Under the pieces are notes generated by a model. It was not told where the DNA came from. It did no database searches and saw only the letters and a list, made by a program, of their open reading frames with translations. Of a stretch of 64,000 nt of DNA, positions 1 to 12,160 are shown piece after piece (position 1 is the first letter of the stretch; the number at the start of each line of letters is the position of its first letter). Source of the stretch: Warburgia ugandensis. Its lineage: Eukaryota > Streptophyta > Magnoliopsida > Canellales > Canellaceae. Both the position numbers and the translations under genes were made by a program. Where the stretch lies: assembly GCA_035236585.1 (NCBI GenBank), contig CP141127.1, positions 47,630,001-47,694,000 on the forward strand, given 5' to 3'.

Positions 1-1293
1 AGTCGAAAGTATCATATATATCACAAACATAATGATATGCATAAGATGCTCAACTGAATCCAACTCATGGATATATGGTATGGTCGACCAACCTCATGTC
101 ATGCCATATGGAATGCAAGTAAATCCTCAAAACATAGGGCCACTATGCCCACGACCTCACCACCGTGTGGTCCCTGAGTACCTAGGAACACAGGGTCATA
201 GCCTCCATGGGGCATATGACACTTCGACCAGTGCCGTGACACCAGTGGTAGCCCCTTGTACCACATGTAGTCGAAGTAGGGACATGCCTTTTTAGCATGG
301 TACCCTTTCCACCTAATAGTGGTAGAGGCTGGGAGGCCACCCCGGACCTCTCGGCATAGCGGCCATGAGCTTACTAGCCCAAATTGTATATGATCAATCA
401 AGTAAAAACCTCTTTTTCAAAACCTGTCCTCTTTGAGTCCCTCACAACTGCCTACCCAGCGTCTTTTGGGCACTCCAGCATCTTTTGGTAACCCTCAAAG
501 ACATGCAATTTTTCAAAACTCAATAACCACAAATCATGCAATTTATGCAATCGTTTGCAAGACATGTCTATTCATAATGTATTTATCATATGCATGTTGA
601 ATTCATTTATATGCTAAACAAGTCATAAAATTAAGTCATGCTAAACAAATCATATAATTTATACTTAAAACATGCATTCTCAAAACAATCATGGGCTCTT
701 TTTAAAAGTCTAGTAGCGATAGAGCACCTACCTGGTTTCGTCACACTAGCCCCCTTGTCCTCGTATGCTCCTGCTTGTAGTTTAGGGGAACAAGGTTAGC
801 TTGGCCTATGTCTATAGGTTTTAGATTGGTTGATCTCATTACTTAGGCATTAAGGGTTCATTCCCATGCCTATGAGTCTCCTAAGGTCCTAACTGGGCCT
901 TGGTATCATCAGGTTTACAAAGGTTTAGCGGCCCCGTGCCAGTGCCATAGTTTAAGGGTCATTCCCACCTTAGATAGGGCCTTGATTAGGTATTTTATGG
1001 TCTGGGTGTGTCTGCGTTGTCGATACGGACACAACGCCTTTCGCGGCACCTCAATTGGAGCCCTAGAACCCAAGTTATGGGCAATTTAATATCAAGTGTA
1101 CATAGAAGGCCATACGAGGTGGAAGCCCGAGATGCTAACGCGTCCTATGCCAGCAGCGTGCGCCCCAGCAGGCGCGTCTGCACATGCGCCGGGCTTTCGC
1201 TTATCATTCTTAATTGTGGGCGCATCCTTCGGGTTTCCTCAACGCACAAGATGCGTTTTCGTCTTGTGGGGACCGGGGCATCCTCGGGACGCC

Positions 1294-1316
1294 CTGGTTC
1301 GACCCTGTCGAACCAG
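1294..1316. repeat. Inverted repeat in the GC-rich part of the LTR
   Basis: CTGGTTCGA and TCGAACCAG form a perfect 9-bp dyad around a 5-base centre (CCCTG). A related dyad is present in the LTR at 22756-25257 (near 23430), and the segment is deleted from the LTR at 15686-18165. Comparable GTTC-centred dyads occur in the unrelated solo LTR at 52741 and 52878. Confidence 0.7.
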
Positions 1317-1554
1317 TGCGCCCCAAGCATCATCCCTGGGTACTTTGTGGCTCCCTAGAGGCCCGTTTTGCATGGTTTTTCATGGAGAAACTTGGGGAAA
1401 CTCATCCTAAGACTAAGGGGGAGATGGGTTTGGAGGGGTTTTGGGCGTACTTGGTTCGTGGCTGGGTTTTTTCCACATTTTCTCCTCTTGCCTGCCTCTC
1501 CACGATGGGTTTTTCCCAAGCTTTTGGGCTGCCATTGGAGGCGCCCAAGAGCTC

Positions 1555-1562
1555 TATTTATA
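1555..1562 (-). promoter_or_regulatory. LTR TATA box inside a palindrome
   Basis: TATAAATA on the minus strand, inside the palindrome at 1549-1568. It lies about 430 bp from the LTR 5' end, as in the two plus-strand copies, and marks the likely U3/R promoter. Confidence 0.7.
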
Positions 1563-1992
1563 GAGCTCGAAGAGGGTTCTGGAGGGGGTTCTTACCGCTA
1601 TGGAATGGTGGTAGAGAAACCTCCAGAATGGCGGTGGTTTCTCCCCTGCACACCGCTGTTCTAGAACCCTCTATGAGGTTTGGGAAGAAGAGGGGTGCCC
1701 GTATCAAAACTGGTCCTTATTTTTCTCAGGCCATATCCGTTTTTAATTTAAATTACACTTTTGCCCTTGAACTTCAAAGGGCCATAACTTGCTCATTTTA
1801 ACTCCGTTTTGAGTGATTTTGGTCTTGTTGGATTCCTTTTCCTGAGACACACCTAAGGGTACTACTCTCAGGACCAAATTTCTGGGTCCAGTCATGGTGA
1901 ATAGTGAAATGACCAAAATACCCTTATCTCCAAAAAGTGAACTTTTCATTACTAACTTGGGATTTCAATATTACAAAAATGGAGTCATTACA

Positions 1993-2498
1993 GGATCCTC
2001 CACTACCACATCCTTCTCCACTAGCATCTGGTAGTGGTTTGACCACTTATGGCATGTTTTTGGCCATTGGATTCATTTGCAGGCCCCTTGTAGGCTCCTT
2101 GGGGGTGTGAAAGGACCATTTTGCCTTTTTATGGAGAAAAATCTGTTTTATTCTCTCAAACTCGGAATTGAGTGTACTTAGTGGCGTTGGAATTATATTT
2201 CTAAGTACATTCTAAATATTGATTTCTTAGATCTCAGTTCTGGGTAAAATTGCCATTTTACCCTTTCATTCATAAAGATGAAGAAAATTAGGGAATTTTC
2301 ATTTTAACTCGTAATTGAATGTACTTAGTGTCATTTCGATTGATTTTTCAAGTCCATTCATAATTTCTAAGTTTTAAATGATGATTTAATATTTATAAAA
2401 AGAGATTTTCCAATAACGTAATATTCCAGCCTAGAATTTCTAATAATTCAAACTAAATTGATTTTCTCAATCAATTTACAAAAATTGGGGTTATTACA
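1993..2498 (-). mobile_element. LARD-family LTR fragment (5' end of LTR), minus strand
   Basis: The segment resembles the right-hand end of the LARD LTRs (compare about 40900-41317). Shared features are a 'gagtgtacttagtggcgttgg' type line, a 'gggtaaaat..ccattttaccctt' line and the terminus TGTAATAACCCC at 2487-2498 on the minus strand. It is clearly diverged from the 36.6-49.8 kb element. The chromovirus LTR abuts it at 1992/1993, so the chromovirus probably inserted into this LTR, but the other side of the junction is outside the window. No PPT follows 2498. Confidence 0.7.
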
Positions 2499-2859
2499 CG
2501 TGGAACGGGAGTGGCGCTAGTGGGAAGGGATGGATGAGCTCACTCCAATTGAGTGATCAGAAGTGGGGAACTTTATTGAACTATATCTAGATCTTCCTTT
2601 TGCTCCACCCCCTTCCATCCTTCCTTTCAAAGGAACAAACACAGGTTCTCTTAGGTAAGGTGGGCTTACCAAACCAGCAAGCAAACTGAACTACTTAACT
2701 TCTTAATCGAGAAGGTACTAAGGAAAAGAAGGGCTAAGAGGCCATCATGTAGTTTAGGGGCCTTACCTTACTATGTTTAGGGGGACCCTAAACACCCTTA
2801 TTAGTAAGTTTGCTTGCTAGGCCCACTGCTCATGCCCTTTTTTATCTCATTCGATAAGG
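2499..2859. other. Unassigned intergenic DNA
   Basis: No gene or clear repeat was recognised. Texture (short purine-rich and pyrimidine-rich runs, near-even base composition) is like the 3.8-12.1 kb block and unlike the AT-rich LTR DNA around it. It may be the start of that block. Confidence 0.3.
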
Positions 2860-3790
2860 CTCTAGATGAGGCCCTTTACTCCATAGGACTTCAGCCCTAA
2901 TTGATCCACCATGTTCATGGGTGCCATATTATCCAAACTCCTAGCATCAATGATCATCTTTGCACTGACCAATTCTAACATAGATTCAAAATATAGCTTT
3001 GACTCTGCCCATGCTCCTATCTGTTGACGTTGGCTCACGTTGCCACACAATCTAACGACAATGAACTTGGGACCTCCTACTAATCAAAGGCTCCTCTCCT
3101 AAGCTTCCAAACTCCTGTTATGTTTCCAACTACCATCTTCTCGGGCTCTAAGCTCCACAAGGTTCACTCTTCCATCTTCAACAGGTCTATTCTGCACTCC
3201 CCTAGCAACATTCGTCCATCCTTCGATTGGGACAATCATAAGAAAAATGCCCCACTCCACATTCAACAGAGTTACCATATATCCTCTGTTGACATTTTTC
3301 TTATCTCCTCTATAGCAATCTCTGTTGGCCTCACGCTCCACACTTCTAGTGTCTCAACATTCTCCCATCCATCCTGGTGCTCTCCACTGTACTTGTTGTC
3401 AAACACCTCCTAGGTTATGGCCACTTTCTACTCCCCTTGAGCTATCTTGTTGTATCTAAAATAGCTTCAAGCATCTGGCTTCACCACTTCTATCTGCTTT
3501 CTCCTTCTTCAGCACTTCCTTGTCAACAACAGACCTAATCTTCTCTTGATCCATTTGAATCACACCCTTACTAATCCAATGGCCAAGAAAGAGCACTTTC
3601 ACCCTTCAGATAACATGCACCCTTTCACATGCAACTTCTTTTCCTGCTACACCCGGAACACTTTACTCAGCTACCTCAATGCTCCTCTGGTGAGTTACTA
3701 TAGATTATGTAATAGAGGTAGATCGCTACAAACTAGTCAAGGTAAGGGTTGGAGTTATCCATTGTTGTGCAGAACAAGACTAGAATGAGG
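2860..3790 (-). pseudogene. Degraded Ty3/gypsy pol relic (RT connection plus protease-like piece)
   Basis: Minus-strand translation near 3710-3530 gives, across stops, an RT thumb/connection pattern (LSKVFRV, KCSFLGHWISKGVIQMDQEK). Near 3040-2865 a second piece resembles the retropepsin region of plant gypsy elements, but the catalytic D-T/S-G is not intact. In an intact element protease precedes RT; here the RT piece comes first on the minus strand, so the relic is rearranged or built from two fragments. Many stops and frame changes make it non-functional. The RT assignment is fairly good, the protease one weak. Confidence 0.5.
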
Positions 3791-4052
3791 ATTCTCTTAA
3801 TAGATCAGTTACTCTTTGTGTACGTTATGGAGTCTCCACTCCATGTTGAAAGCTCTTTCAAATAGCATGAGCGTTGAAAGTCTTTAATTAGACTAGAGCA
3901 TTAGATTCTTTTCTTTTCTTTTGACTTCTTTCAAAGGGGAATGAATAGAATGAAGAAAAGAAGAAAGGAGGAAAGTGGTTCATTAGAGTCCATGAGTTTG
4001 TCTCTTGAAAATGGGTTTTCTTTCTTAACTCTCTTGAAGGTCGTTCTCTTAA

Positions 4053-4065
4053 TGGTATCAGAGCC
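4053..4065 (+). other. tRNA-iMet primer-binding-site-like motif
   Basis: TGGTATCAGAGCC matches the complement of the initiator tRNA-Met 3' end used as PBS by many plant LTR elements. An ATG (4148) follows about 80 bp downstream, but no gag is readable and no LTR end is evident to its left. It may be the scar of a Copia-type element or chance. Confidence 0.35.
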
Positions 4066-7000
4066 AGCAAGAGATTAGGGTGCTGGAACAATAACCCAAT
4101 AGCCATTCAGTTGGTTTCTATCTGCTATTGATTTTATTTTATTTTTTATGACCGATAGAAATGGATCCCTACACCCTACCCAATTCCTTTGTAGATCCTA
4201 ACACGAATGGTAGCATTAGTTAAGGAATTAGCTTTTTCTTATCTTTTCTATTGAAACAGAGGGAGGTATCATAATAAAGAATAGTATGCCATCACTTTAT
4301 GTTGCCGATGTTCTCTTTTCTCTTGGTGGAGGATGAGCTACCAGTATGAGTAGTGGTTCGACAGCGTCTTCTATGCTTTGAAAAGGAGAAGCATTGATCG
4401 GCAACAAAAAAGACTGATTTGTGAGAAACTATCCCAATGCTTTGAATATGATTCATGGGTAAGCACTACAAGAATGGGAATCAGAGCTATTGTAGCAAGA
4501 ACTTTAAGAGCCGGTGGTGATCTCTCTTTCGAAAGGGAATCTCGACATGGCGGTGCACACATAGTTCCTATAGCATACAACCTAAATATAGAGATATAGA
4601 AAGTGTGCAGTGAGGAATCTTTTTAAGTAACCAATCTTGACTTAACTCATAAAAGGCTTTATTTAGCTCAAGAAAAAGGAAAAGAAAAGAAGAAAGGGCG
4701 ATACAAGACCCTTTAGGCTACTTAGCCATCTTCGAGTAAATAACTCAATTGGGAAAGTCAAAGAAAGGGCTGCAGGAGAAGGACTTGCTAGGATTATTAG
4801 CTGACCAGTAGGCTTAAAGCAAGGATTTGGCTAAAAGCCAAGACCAAGGATGATAGGATTGAGGAGGTAAACTAAAAAAATGGCTTAGAACCCTTTGTGA
4901 CTCAACAAGGTGAGGAATTGCACCACTGGAAAAAGAAGAAGGCAATTGACCCAAATTTCTTTCTGAACTGGAGCTATTAGACCTACATCAACTAAGGAAA
5001 GAAAGCTAGAATATAGACGGTTTTCATTGATTGTGACCCATGCTACATTGAAAGCATCTAAGGTGGACGAGGAGCATTAGCTATGAAATAAGTAAGTCAT
5101 ATCCTCAAGCATGAATAAAGGAAATGCGAAAACAAAAGTCCATACAAAAATCCTTCTACAAAAGGAAGCCTCCTCCATCAAAAGAAGGAACTGAATGAAT
5201 GGAAGACTCTTAGATCGAAAGACGTACCATCCCAATTATGTGCTGTACAAAATGACCAAGAAAAAGATAGGCATGAATGAAAGAATGATTCAACTCCTTA
5301 CCTAATGGACTACTAAGATTACTAAGATAGAGGGAATGAAAGCAAAGAAAAACACATTTCAACTTACCACAAAAAAGCATCAGGAACAGACCACCCCTTA
5401 CCATTATTGGTCAGGCGATACTACCAGTATCTCCCTCTTTTGTCTAGAACTGAAATGCGCTTTCTTTGAAGCCTAAACCAAAAGACAGGATGAAAGGTGA
5501 GGAGAAGCAAGAAGTCCATAGATGGATAGGAATTAGACATGCTCTCACCTGGGGCTTTATTCCCCTTTTGAAGTACAGAAGGCCTGTGGGGAAAGCCAGG
5601 CTTAAAACCATATAGTACCTTAGCGAGTGTTCGATACCACTAGTACCTCAGACCCTCTGCTCACATACTTAGAAGAAGAGATCAATTTTCATCAAACCTT
5701 AGGCCAGTGCTGTCTCGCCTCACACTCCCTACCTAGGAGTCGTTTCCGCTCTGCGCGCTCTACCATTGCCCTCCTTTCTGTAATTCTACAAGGTTTGTTC
5801 GCATCCCTCCTGGCTCGCACTCTTTGTTGCCTTTGTGTCACCTCTAGAGTTACAATATAGAAGGAAATCCCAATTATATATCTATTAAGTAAATTCTAAG
5901 TTATGGTGATTTCGCTCCTATCCTATACATAGTTCCTTCTTGAGTGAATTCCTTTCATTGATTCTGTCACAGGATAGTGATGAAGGGACTTAACACTACT
6001 CTTCTATCGAGTATCAGACTGTAGTGCTAGTTATTTCCTTTCGCTAAGAGAAGATTAGGCTGAAGGGAGAAAGGTGGCAGAAGAAGAGAAGTAATAAGTG
6101 GAAAAGGGAATGCTTTTTCTTTTCCAAGGAATGAAGTAATTAATGATTAATTCAATCTGGTAAGCTATAAGAGGGCAAAATAAAGAGGAGAAGTATGGGT
6201 GCAAGAGTTGGGCACAGAAAGGAATTCCTTTCCATGTGGCTTATGGTAAATGATGAGGAGAATCTTCAGTATAAGGCACAATTTGAATTTGAGCTTCAAA
6301 CGAAGTATGAGCGAAGTTGTAGAAGCGAACCTAGATAACGAGCCTTGAAGCAAAGCCTTATTCTCTTCCAAACAAAAGAGATACAGAACTAAATTATGTC
6401 AAAAAAGGACACAAAGACAGTTAGAGGGTGCAGATTCTATCCAATTCCACTTCATCGACAACAAAAATTGAGAAGGCAGTCGCTGTACACATACTTTATT
6501 CAACCATCTCAACATCCAGATGTGAAAACAAAACTAGCACTTAAGGTGCCTAAGCAGGGGAAGAAGTCAAGTCTCATCCCTTGAGTATGAAACTGAAACT
6601 AAGCTGCTATTCTTTATATTAAGAAATGTTGTGAGTGAGAAGGATTTGCTGCTAAACTTGCTACTCTCCTTCCTTCAACTATGGTAGTGAAAGCATCATC
6701 TGAATTAGCCTTATGGCTAGCACTTAGGATTGTTCAAAAAGAAATTTCCCTGGACTTGGAACAACTACCCCCATTCGTGTGAAAAGAAGTCTCTATCTTT
6801 TTACTTATAATAAGATAAGGAGACCATTCATAGCTGAATAAGAGTTAGCCATAAGAGCTTTACCATGAGCTTAACCACAGTGGGACCTGGACCTAGAGGT
6901 TATAGAGACTCTTTCTAATGCTAAGCTATTGTGAATCAAATGACATGGAAGAAGATAAAAGCAATTCAACAAGACATATTAAAGACTGAAAGCTAATTCA

Positions 7001-9019
7001 ACTTGAGCAATTCTTGGCTAAACAAGAGAAATGGCATCTCTCCTAAGCTAAGTAAGACTGCTAGCACTTTCTAACCCAACAACTTGTTGGTTCGGGTTCC
7101 TTCTCTCTTTCTCATTTGGCTTGACCTGGCGGTTCACCTAGTCAGCTTAGTTAGAGGCTTTCAGCTCCATGCCATAAGTCAAGGGTTGGAATTCTTTTCT
7201 TGATGTTACTAATGTTGTTGATTTTTCTTTTGCTAGAGTGTGAATTATATGCCAGGTGTAATTAGATATATATCACTACACATCTATTCTACACAAAAAG
7301 CTTTTGGTTAGAATTTCCCCTCTTCCAAGTGAATTGCTCTCTTCATTGTATTTACAATAGAGATGATGAAACACCAGATGATTCGACAACATCTGAATAT
7401 CGAACTATTGAATTAGGCGCTAAATCAACAGGATAAGAAACATTGGAAGAGGCAAAGAAAATAGAGGCCTAAACATCTACTGCTATAAGAGCTTACATTT
7501 TTGTTTTTGATTTGGAAGCAAAATAAGAATAATCTACATCCAAAGAAAGATCCAAAGAAAGAGAATCTAGGGCTAGAATTGGTCCTGAAGAAGAAGCTTT
7601 ATCATGCACGAAGAGGGCATAGATAAGAATTTTCATTCTTTTTCAAAAAATTCAAGACTCTTCTGAGTTGCTTTAGAGGAAATGGAATAAAAAAATGAAT
7701 CAGCTAAAACAAATCTGATTTAACATCTAAAGAAGAAGCTGCCACTAGAAAAAGAGAAGTATCAGATAAAGCCAAATCAAAAGACACAGAAACATATGTT
7801 GCTCTTTCATACGCATAAGCATAAGAGGAGAGGGATTCCAAAGGACCTTGGCCCTAAAGGGCTTTCTCGTTCGGGAGTCAAGAGAGCTCTTGATCCTAAG
7901 GAGAAGAAAGAGTGGTTGTTCTAGTGAACAAGAGGCCCTATGAAGTAAGGGGGGAGGGGAAGTGAAAGTGGAGAGTCATTTACAAAACCTAACATGAAAG
8001 ATATGATGAAAGAAACATAGATCGATCTAGTCTAACTTTTCCAGATGATGAAGCAAGGGCTATTTCAAATGCATAAGAGGTTTTTTGCGGGATAGTAAAC
8101 CCAGGAAGAAAGGCTTTTCTAATTCAACCAAGGAAGAAGGAGTAAAGCCCCTTAGCTACTTTCGATTTCCCAATGCCAAATAGCCATATAGAATGAAAAT
8201 AGGTTGGGGAGATGGGGACCCATACACTAATTCCGAGGTGAGCCTAACCTAATTTGATGAAGAACAAACAGAGTATACCAACCAGAAACGAAGCTCAAAA
8301 GTGTCTTTCTTACTTGGTAGTCAATGTTGCCATTACCACTGGGGTATCATAAATAAGGGAGCGGTAGGTTTTGTTCTAATTGAGACCTTGTAGCTATTGC
8401 CTACAAAACAAAGGGGCAGCCCTCCCATTACTAATATAGGGCTATCTCGGTCTCGATTTAGCATCATATATCAATCTAGAGAAACATATATTGATCTAGA
8501 GAAAATTTGTATGTATTGGTTGTAGTGCGGATTAAGGAGCTGCTCCTCCATGATGTGGCTGCGGAGGTGGGGGCTACTACCTCCCTTGGTTTTGTTTGGG
8601 AAGGATCCCAATTTTTTATGGGCTAGCTTCACTTCTTTTTGGGTTCTTGGAGAAGCGTTGTAAGGGAGAATAAGGGGTTGTCACCACCTAATAGAGGTAG
8701 AAGCCGGGGCCACCGGAGCTATCTACGTCAAGTGTGTCTATTGAAAGAGGAGAGGAGACAACTCAAATGCCAATGTAGAAATAGAAAGAGTCATACTATT
8801 CAAAGTAGAATTCTTCTAAGATCCATTGCTCAATTTTGTATGCTTTGCCCCCAAAATGTAGAGAGACTTGCGAAGGCAAATTCGAGTTGGTCAAGAAATT
8901 CATGGGAGAGGCGAGCTAAGTGAAATAATAAAGATACTGGCCCCACTATATAATCTTATCAATCATGCATGGCACACTTTCTATAAATTAGTCTACAAGG
9001 TGAACAACTTAGCTTATAG

Positions 9020-9105
9020 CACAACGCGTTCACCAACACATTGGCTGCTGCATTGGTTAGCCCAAGAGGCATGACCCTTCGATTCGATTAGAACACTCCA
9101 TATCT
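9020..9105 (-). pseudogene. Small gypsy reverse-transcriptase fragment
   Basis: Minus-strand translation from 9105 gives YGVF, a stop, then SNRRVMPLGLTNAAANVL. This fits the conserved RT stretch 'YG.YE..VMPFGLTNAP' of Ty3/gypsy elements. It is about 28 codons long and isolated within mitochondrial-like DNA. Confidence 0.45.
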
Positions 9106-12100
9106 CATGACATGCAGAGCACCTTTGAGAATGTCCATATAACTTCTAACCAACAAATTTATTCTTTATGAATCAAGTACCATTCAAAGGGTGCATTGCC
9201 TCTTTGAGTGAAGAAGAGAAGAGCTTTGTATGGACACTCTAGAGCCTTGTTCATCGCTTACTATATTAAGAAGGGCATTTAGGGGGAGTGATTTCCTATT
9301 CCTGCTTGTGTGCTTTCCCGATGGTGATTGGAAATACAAGTTATGTTTGTTAATACATACCTGCTTGCTTACTAGCTGGTTACTCTTTTTCCTATTATGT
9401 CCTTTCATGCTCCTATTCATGATAATTATTATTAATTAGATCACATAGCATGCAATTGAAAGAAGGGCTTAAAACAAGATTGTGCTAAATCAACTATCAA
9501 ATAGAACCTTCGTTCAGTTCACTGGTCAATAAGCGAACTGAAAGATTTGAATCATTTTCTTTTCTCATCCACAAATAGGATTTAACCTAGTGAAGCTTAG
9601 AAGGATTCTTGAGTCATTGTATATTAATACAGAAATAAGTAGTTCAAATAGCTACTCTAGCGAAGACTTTAGATGCGCACATAGCTCATGGTGAAAGGAA
9701 AGGCCATGAATCACTCCTTTACATTCCATTGGGACTAGCAGGGGGAGGATGCTATCCACTATGCCCTAGTTGTAGCAATGCTGAGATGTAGGGATAAAGT
9801 ACTAGCTTGCTTAGTCAATCTTTTGCCTACATCTTTAGCTGCACAAGGCCAGTATGTGAATACTTGGAGAGTGTAGTACAAGGTAGGTGGTCTTTTCTAC
9901 TTGGTTTATAAGCTCGCTCATAAGCTGGGGATAAGCAATTCTATCGAAGTCTCGACTCGCATCAATCTGTATATTCTGGCTGGGCTTCATATGCAAGCAT
10001 TTGAGGACTAAAACCTCCATTTAGGGGCTGAGGGCTATGAAGTATGCTGGGAATGAGGTAAGGACCTCCTCTGTCTGACATAGCCCAAGTGAGAACCATT
10101 CGATCGAGGTCAGGATCTAAGCCAGGCACAGGTGCTACAGTGAAAGATTCCACCATAGCTAGATGCCTTGAAGAAAGAGTAAAAAGACACTTTGGGTCCA
10201 TGGCTCTAATCAAAATGGCCCTTCCCTCCCTTTGAATAAAGCCCTAATTGTAGAACACCCTTTTCCATTCTTTTCCAATGAGGAGACTGACCGATGAACC
10301 TTAGGAGCATCCCTGGCAGGATCTATGGCTTCAGCTGTGACTAAGCAAACTACTTCTATATATTCTATAGATGTGATTATGAGAGAAAAAGCTCTTATTT
10401 CACATAGTGGGAGGCTGGCCTTCTCTCTTCCTAATTCTCCCAATGAGATCTCTTTCACTCACTTAGTGGACAACCTAGAGGGTTTTAAACTTTAATAAAG
10501 CCCCCTTTTACCTCATCCCGATCTCACGAGTGAAGTAGCAACTCCCTCTTATTACTATTATTGCGGTGAAGTCAGAGCTATGGCACTAGAAAGCCAAAGA
10601 GATTCCTTCCCAAACCACTTGTGTAGTCTTCTTCTTGCCTCCCAGTTAGGCCCTATCTCACTTTCCAAGTCTCATTTGGATGAGGCACAGGCACTACTAA
10701 ATGCAACTCTCATTTCAACATTCTTTCTTCTCTATTGGCCTTTCCTTCTCTATGGCCTAGAGAAACTCTCTTTCCCTACAAGGAGGTCGACCCCACTTTT
10801 CACACTATGTTTTGACTGCTGAGCCGAATCATTCCCTGTCACTCTTTCACACAACATCAAGTGCTTTTTCATAAGAAGCATTACTCTATTGTCCACTTCA
10901 ATAGCTTTCAAGAGTCTCTTTCATACATCGTCCCCTTTCCCTCTTTCTAGTGGGCCTTCTTTCCTTAGAGTTTGATCCCAAAGCTTCCTTGACCTTGGAT
11001 GTTGTAAAGAGCAGATTGATCTTCTACTTCCAAAATGCCTTAACTTCCGAAATCAACCATTAAATTGATTGATATTTAGTCTTTACTCTATATTATACCA
11101 AATCCATCAATCCCAGTCTTTTTCATTGCACTTAGGTGCTTAGTAAGTCCCTCTTCACTATCTTCCCCAAGGCTGACTTCATTGAAGGCTTCAAAACGAA
11201 GGCAGGGCAGAGATTAATTAGCGCTTAATAGCTTGTAGCAGAGTGAAATTAGGGTATCCCCTTCCCTATAGGCTAATGAAACACCCTTTATCTATGTGAA
11301 GCAGTAAGGATTGATAGGCATGGCCTTGGTATTTCCTCGCTTTTCATTAACTCTTGCCAGGTCCTTAAAGTCAAAGCTTGGAGCTGGGAAACTTTCTAAA
11401 TCATTTAATCCCTCAACGTCACTACATGGAGAGTTAAAAGCAGCTAATATTAAATGGCAACTACCACACTAAAGGCAAAGAGCATCTTCTTGTGTAGAGA
11501 TTAGTTTTGAAGAACAGGTTGTTTTAGCATTTCTTAATACGAATAAGTGGATACACTAAATAAGGTGTCCTTGTCTCCCTACCTTGAATCCCTCACTCAC
11601 TCTTTACTCAAACTCAACCCCTTAGTACTGGAAAGAATAGATGCTTAGTACTGATAGACACCATATCCATGTTATAGACCTTAGGAATGTTACCCCCATT
11701 ATCCATTTCATTTGATAACTTGCTTGCCTTTTTTCTACTAGTGGATGGGATGGATTGCCTAAGAGGTAAAGATACTTTCCTTGCTAGATTTCCCTAAAGT
11801 CTTTTGACCTAGAACTTGCTGGCTTAAGAGGTGCTCGAAGGCCTATGTCCCTCTATCTATTGTTCGAGAAACTCCATTCCTTTCAAGGAAAGCCTTTAGC
11901 GGTATCTTAGGAAAAAGCTCGTTTTCAAGAAGCTTCAAGGATTAGCACTCCAACAAGACGAGATTAGAAAAATAAAACTCTTTCCAAGCCTATATATGAA
12001 TTTTTCTCAACCATCCATATAGGAGTTCCCTGCCATCCTATGGGAGTGCCACTATCAATAGGAAAAGACTTCTTTCCAATAGTAGAACCACCACAGATCG

Positions 12101-12160
12101 AAGAGAGATGTAGTGCTTAATCTCACAAATTTGGCATTAGAAGGCTGATCAACAATCAAA

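Larger units (their letters stand above)
1..1992 (-). mobile_element. Chromovirus-family LTR, partial (window edge), minus strand
   Basis: This is the reverse complement of the LTRs at 15686-18165 and 22756-25257. Position 1 corresponds to about 17632 of the first of these, and the LTR 5' terminus (TGTAATGACTCC on the minus strand) is at 1981-1992. About 0.5 kb of the LTR 3' end lies outside the window. No polypurine tract follows at 1993, so this is either the 5' LTR of an element running left out of the window or a solo LTR; the window cannot tell. It keeps the palindromic TATA region and a GC-rich segment (about 1130-1330). The open frames here, including a 195-codon one, cross promoter and non-coding LTR sequence and are not genes. 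Confidence 0.88.
3791..12160. other. Mitochondrial-spacer-like block (candidate NUMT), no intact gene
   Basis: About 8.4 kb with no recognisable gene. It has abundant short runs such as gaaagaa, cctttc and agaagaag, roughly balanced purine strands and a higher G+C than the flanking LTR DNA, which together look like plant mitochondrial intergenic sequence degraded in the nucleus. Reading frames are short. One of 73 codons at 4378-4599 looks unusually protein-like but matches nothing I recognise. Small retroelement traces (4053, 9020) occur inside, as they can in plant mitochondrial DNA. This is an inference from texture only; alternatives are an ancient unclassified retroelement or ordinary non-coding DNA. 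Confidence 0.4.

Noticed and set aside
1214..1801. 195-codon plus-strand open frame
   Set aside because: Lies wholly in an LTR read opposite to its transcription, crosses the TATA palindrome, and is not kept open in the other two LTR copies.
4378..4599. 73-codon frame with protein-like composition
   Set aside because: No family recognised; the opposite strand is also open. Kept only as a remark in the mitochondrial-like block.
8639..9074. 94- and 68-codon overlapping frames
   Set aside because: Overlap each other and a recognisable RT trace on the opposite strand; no domain.
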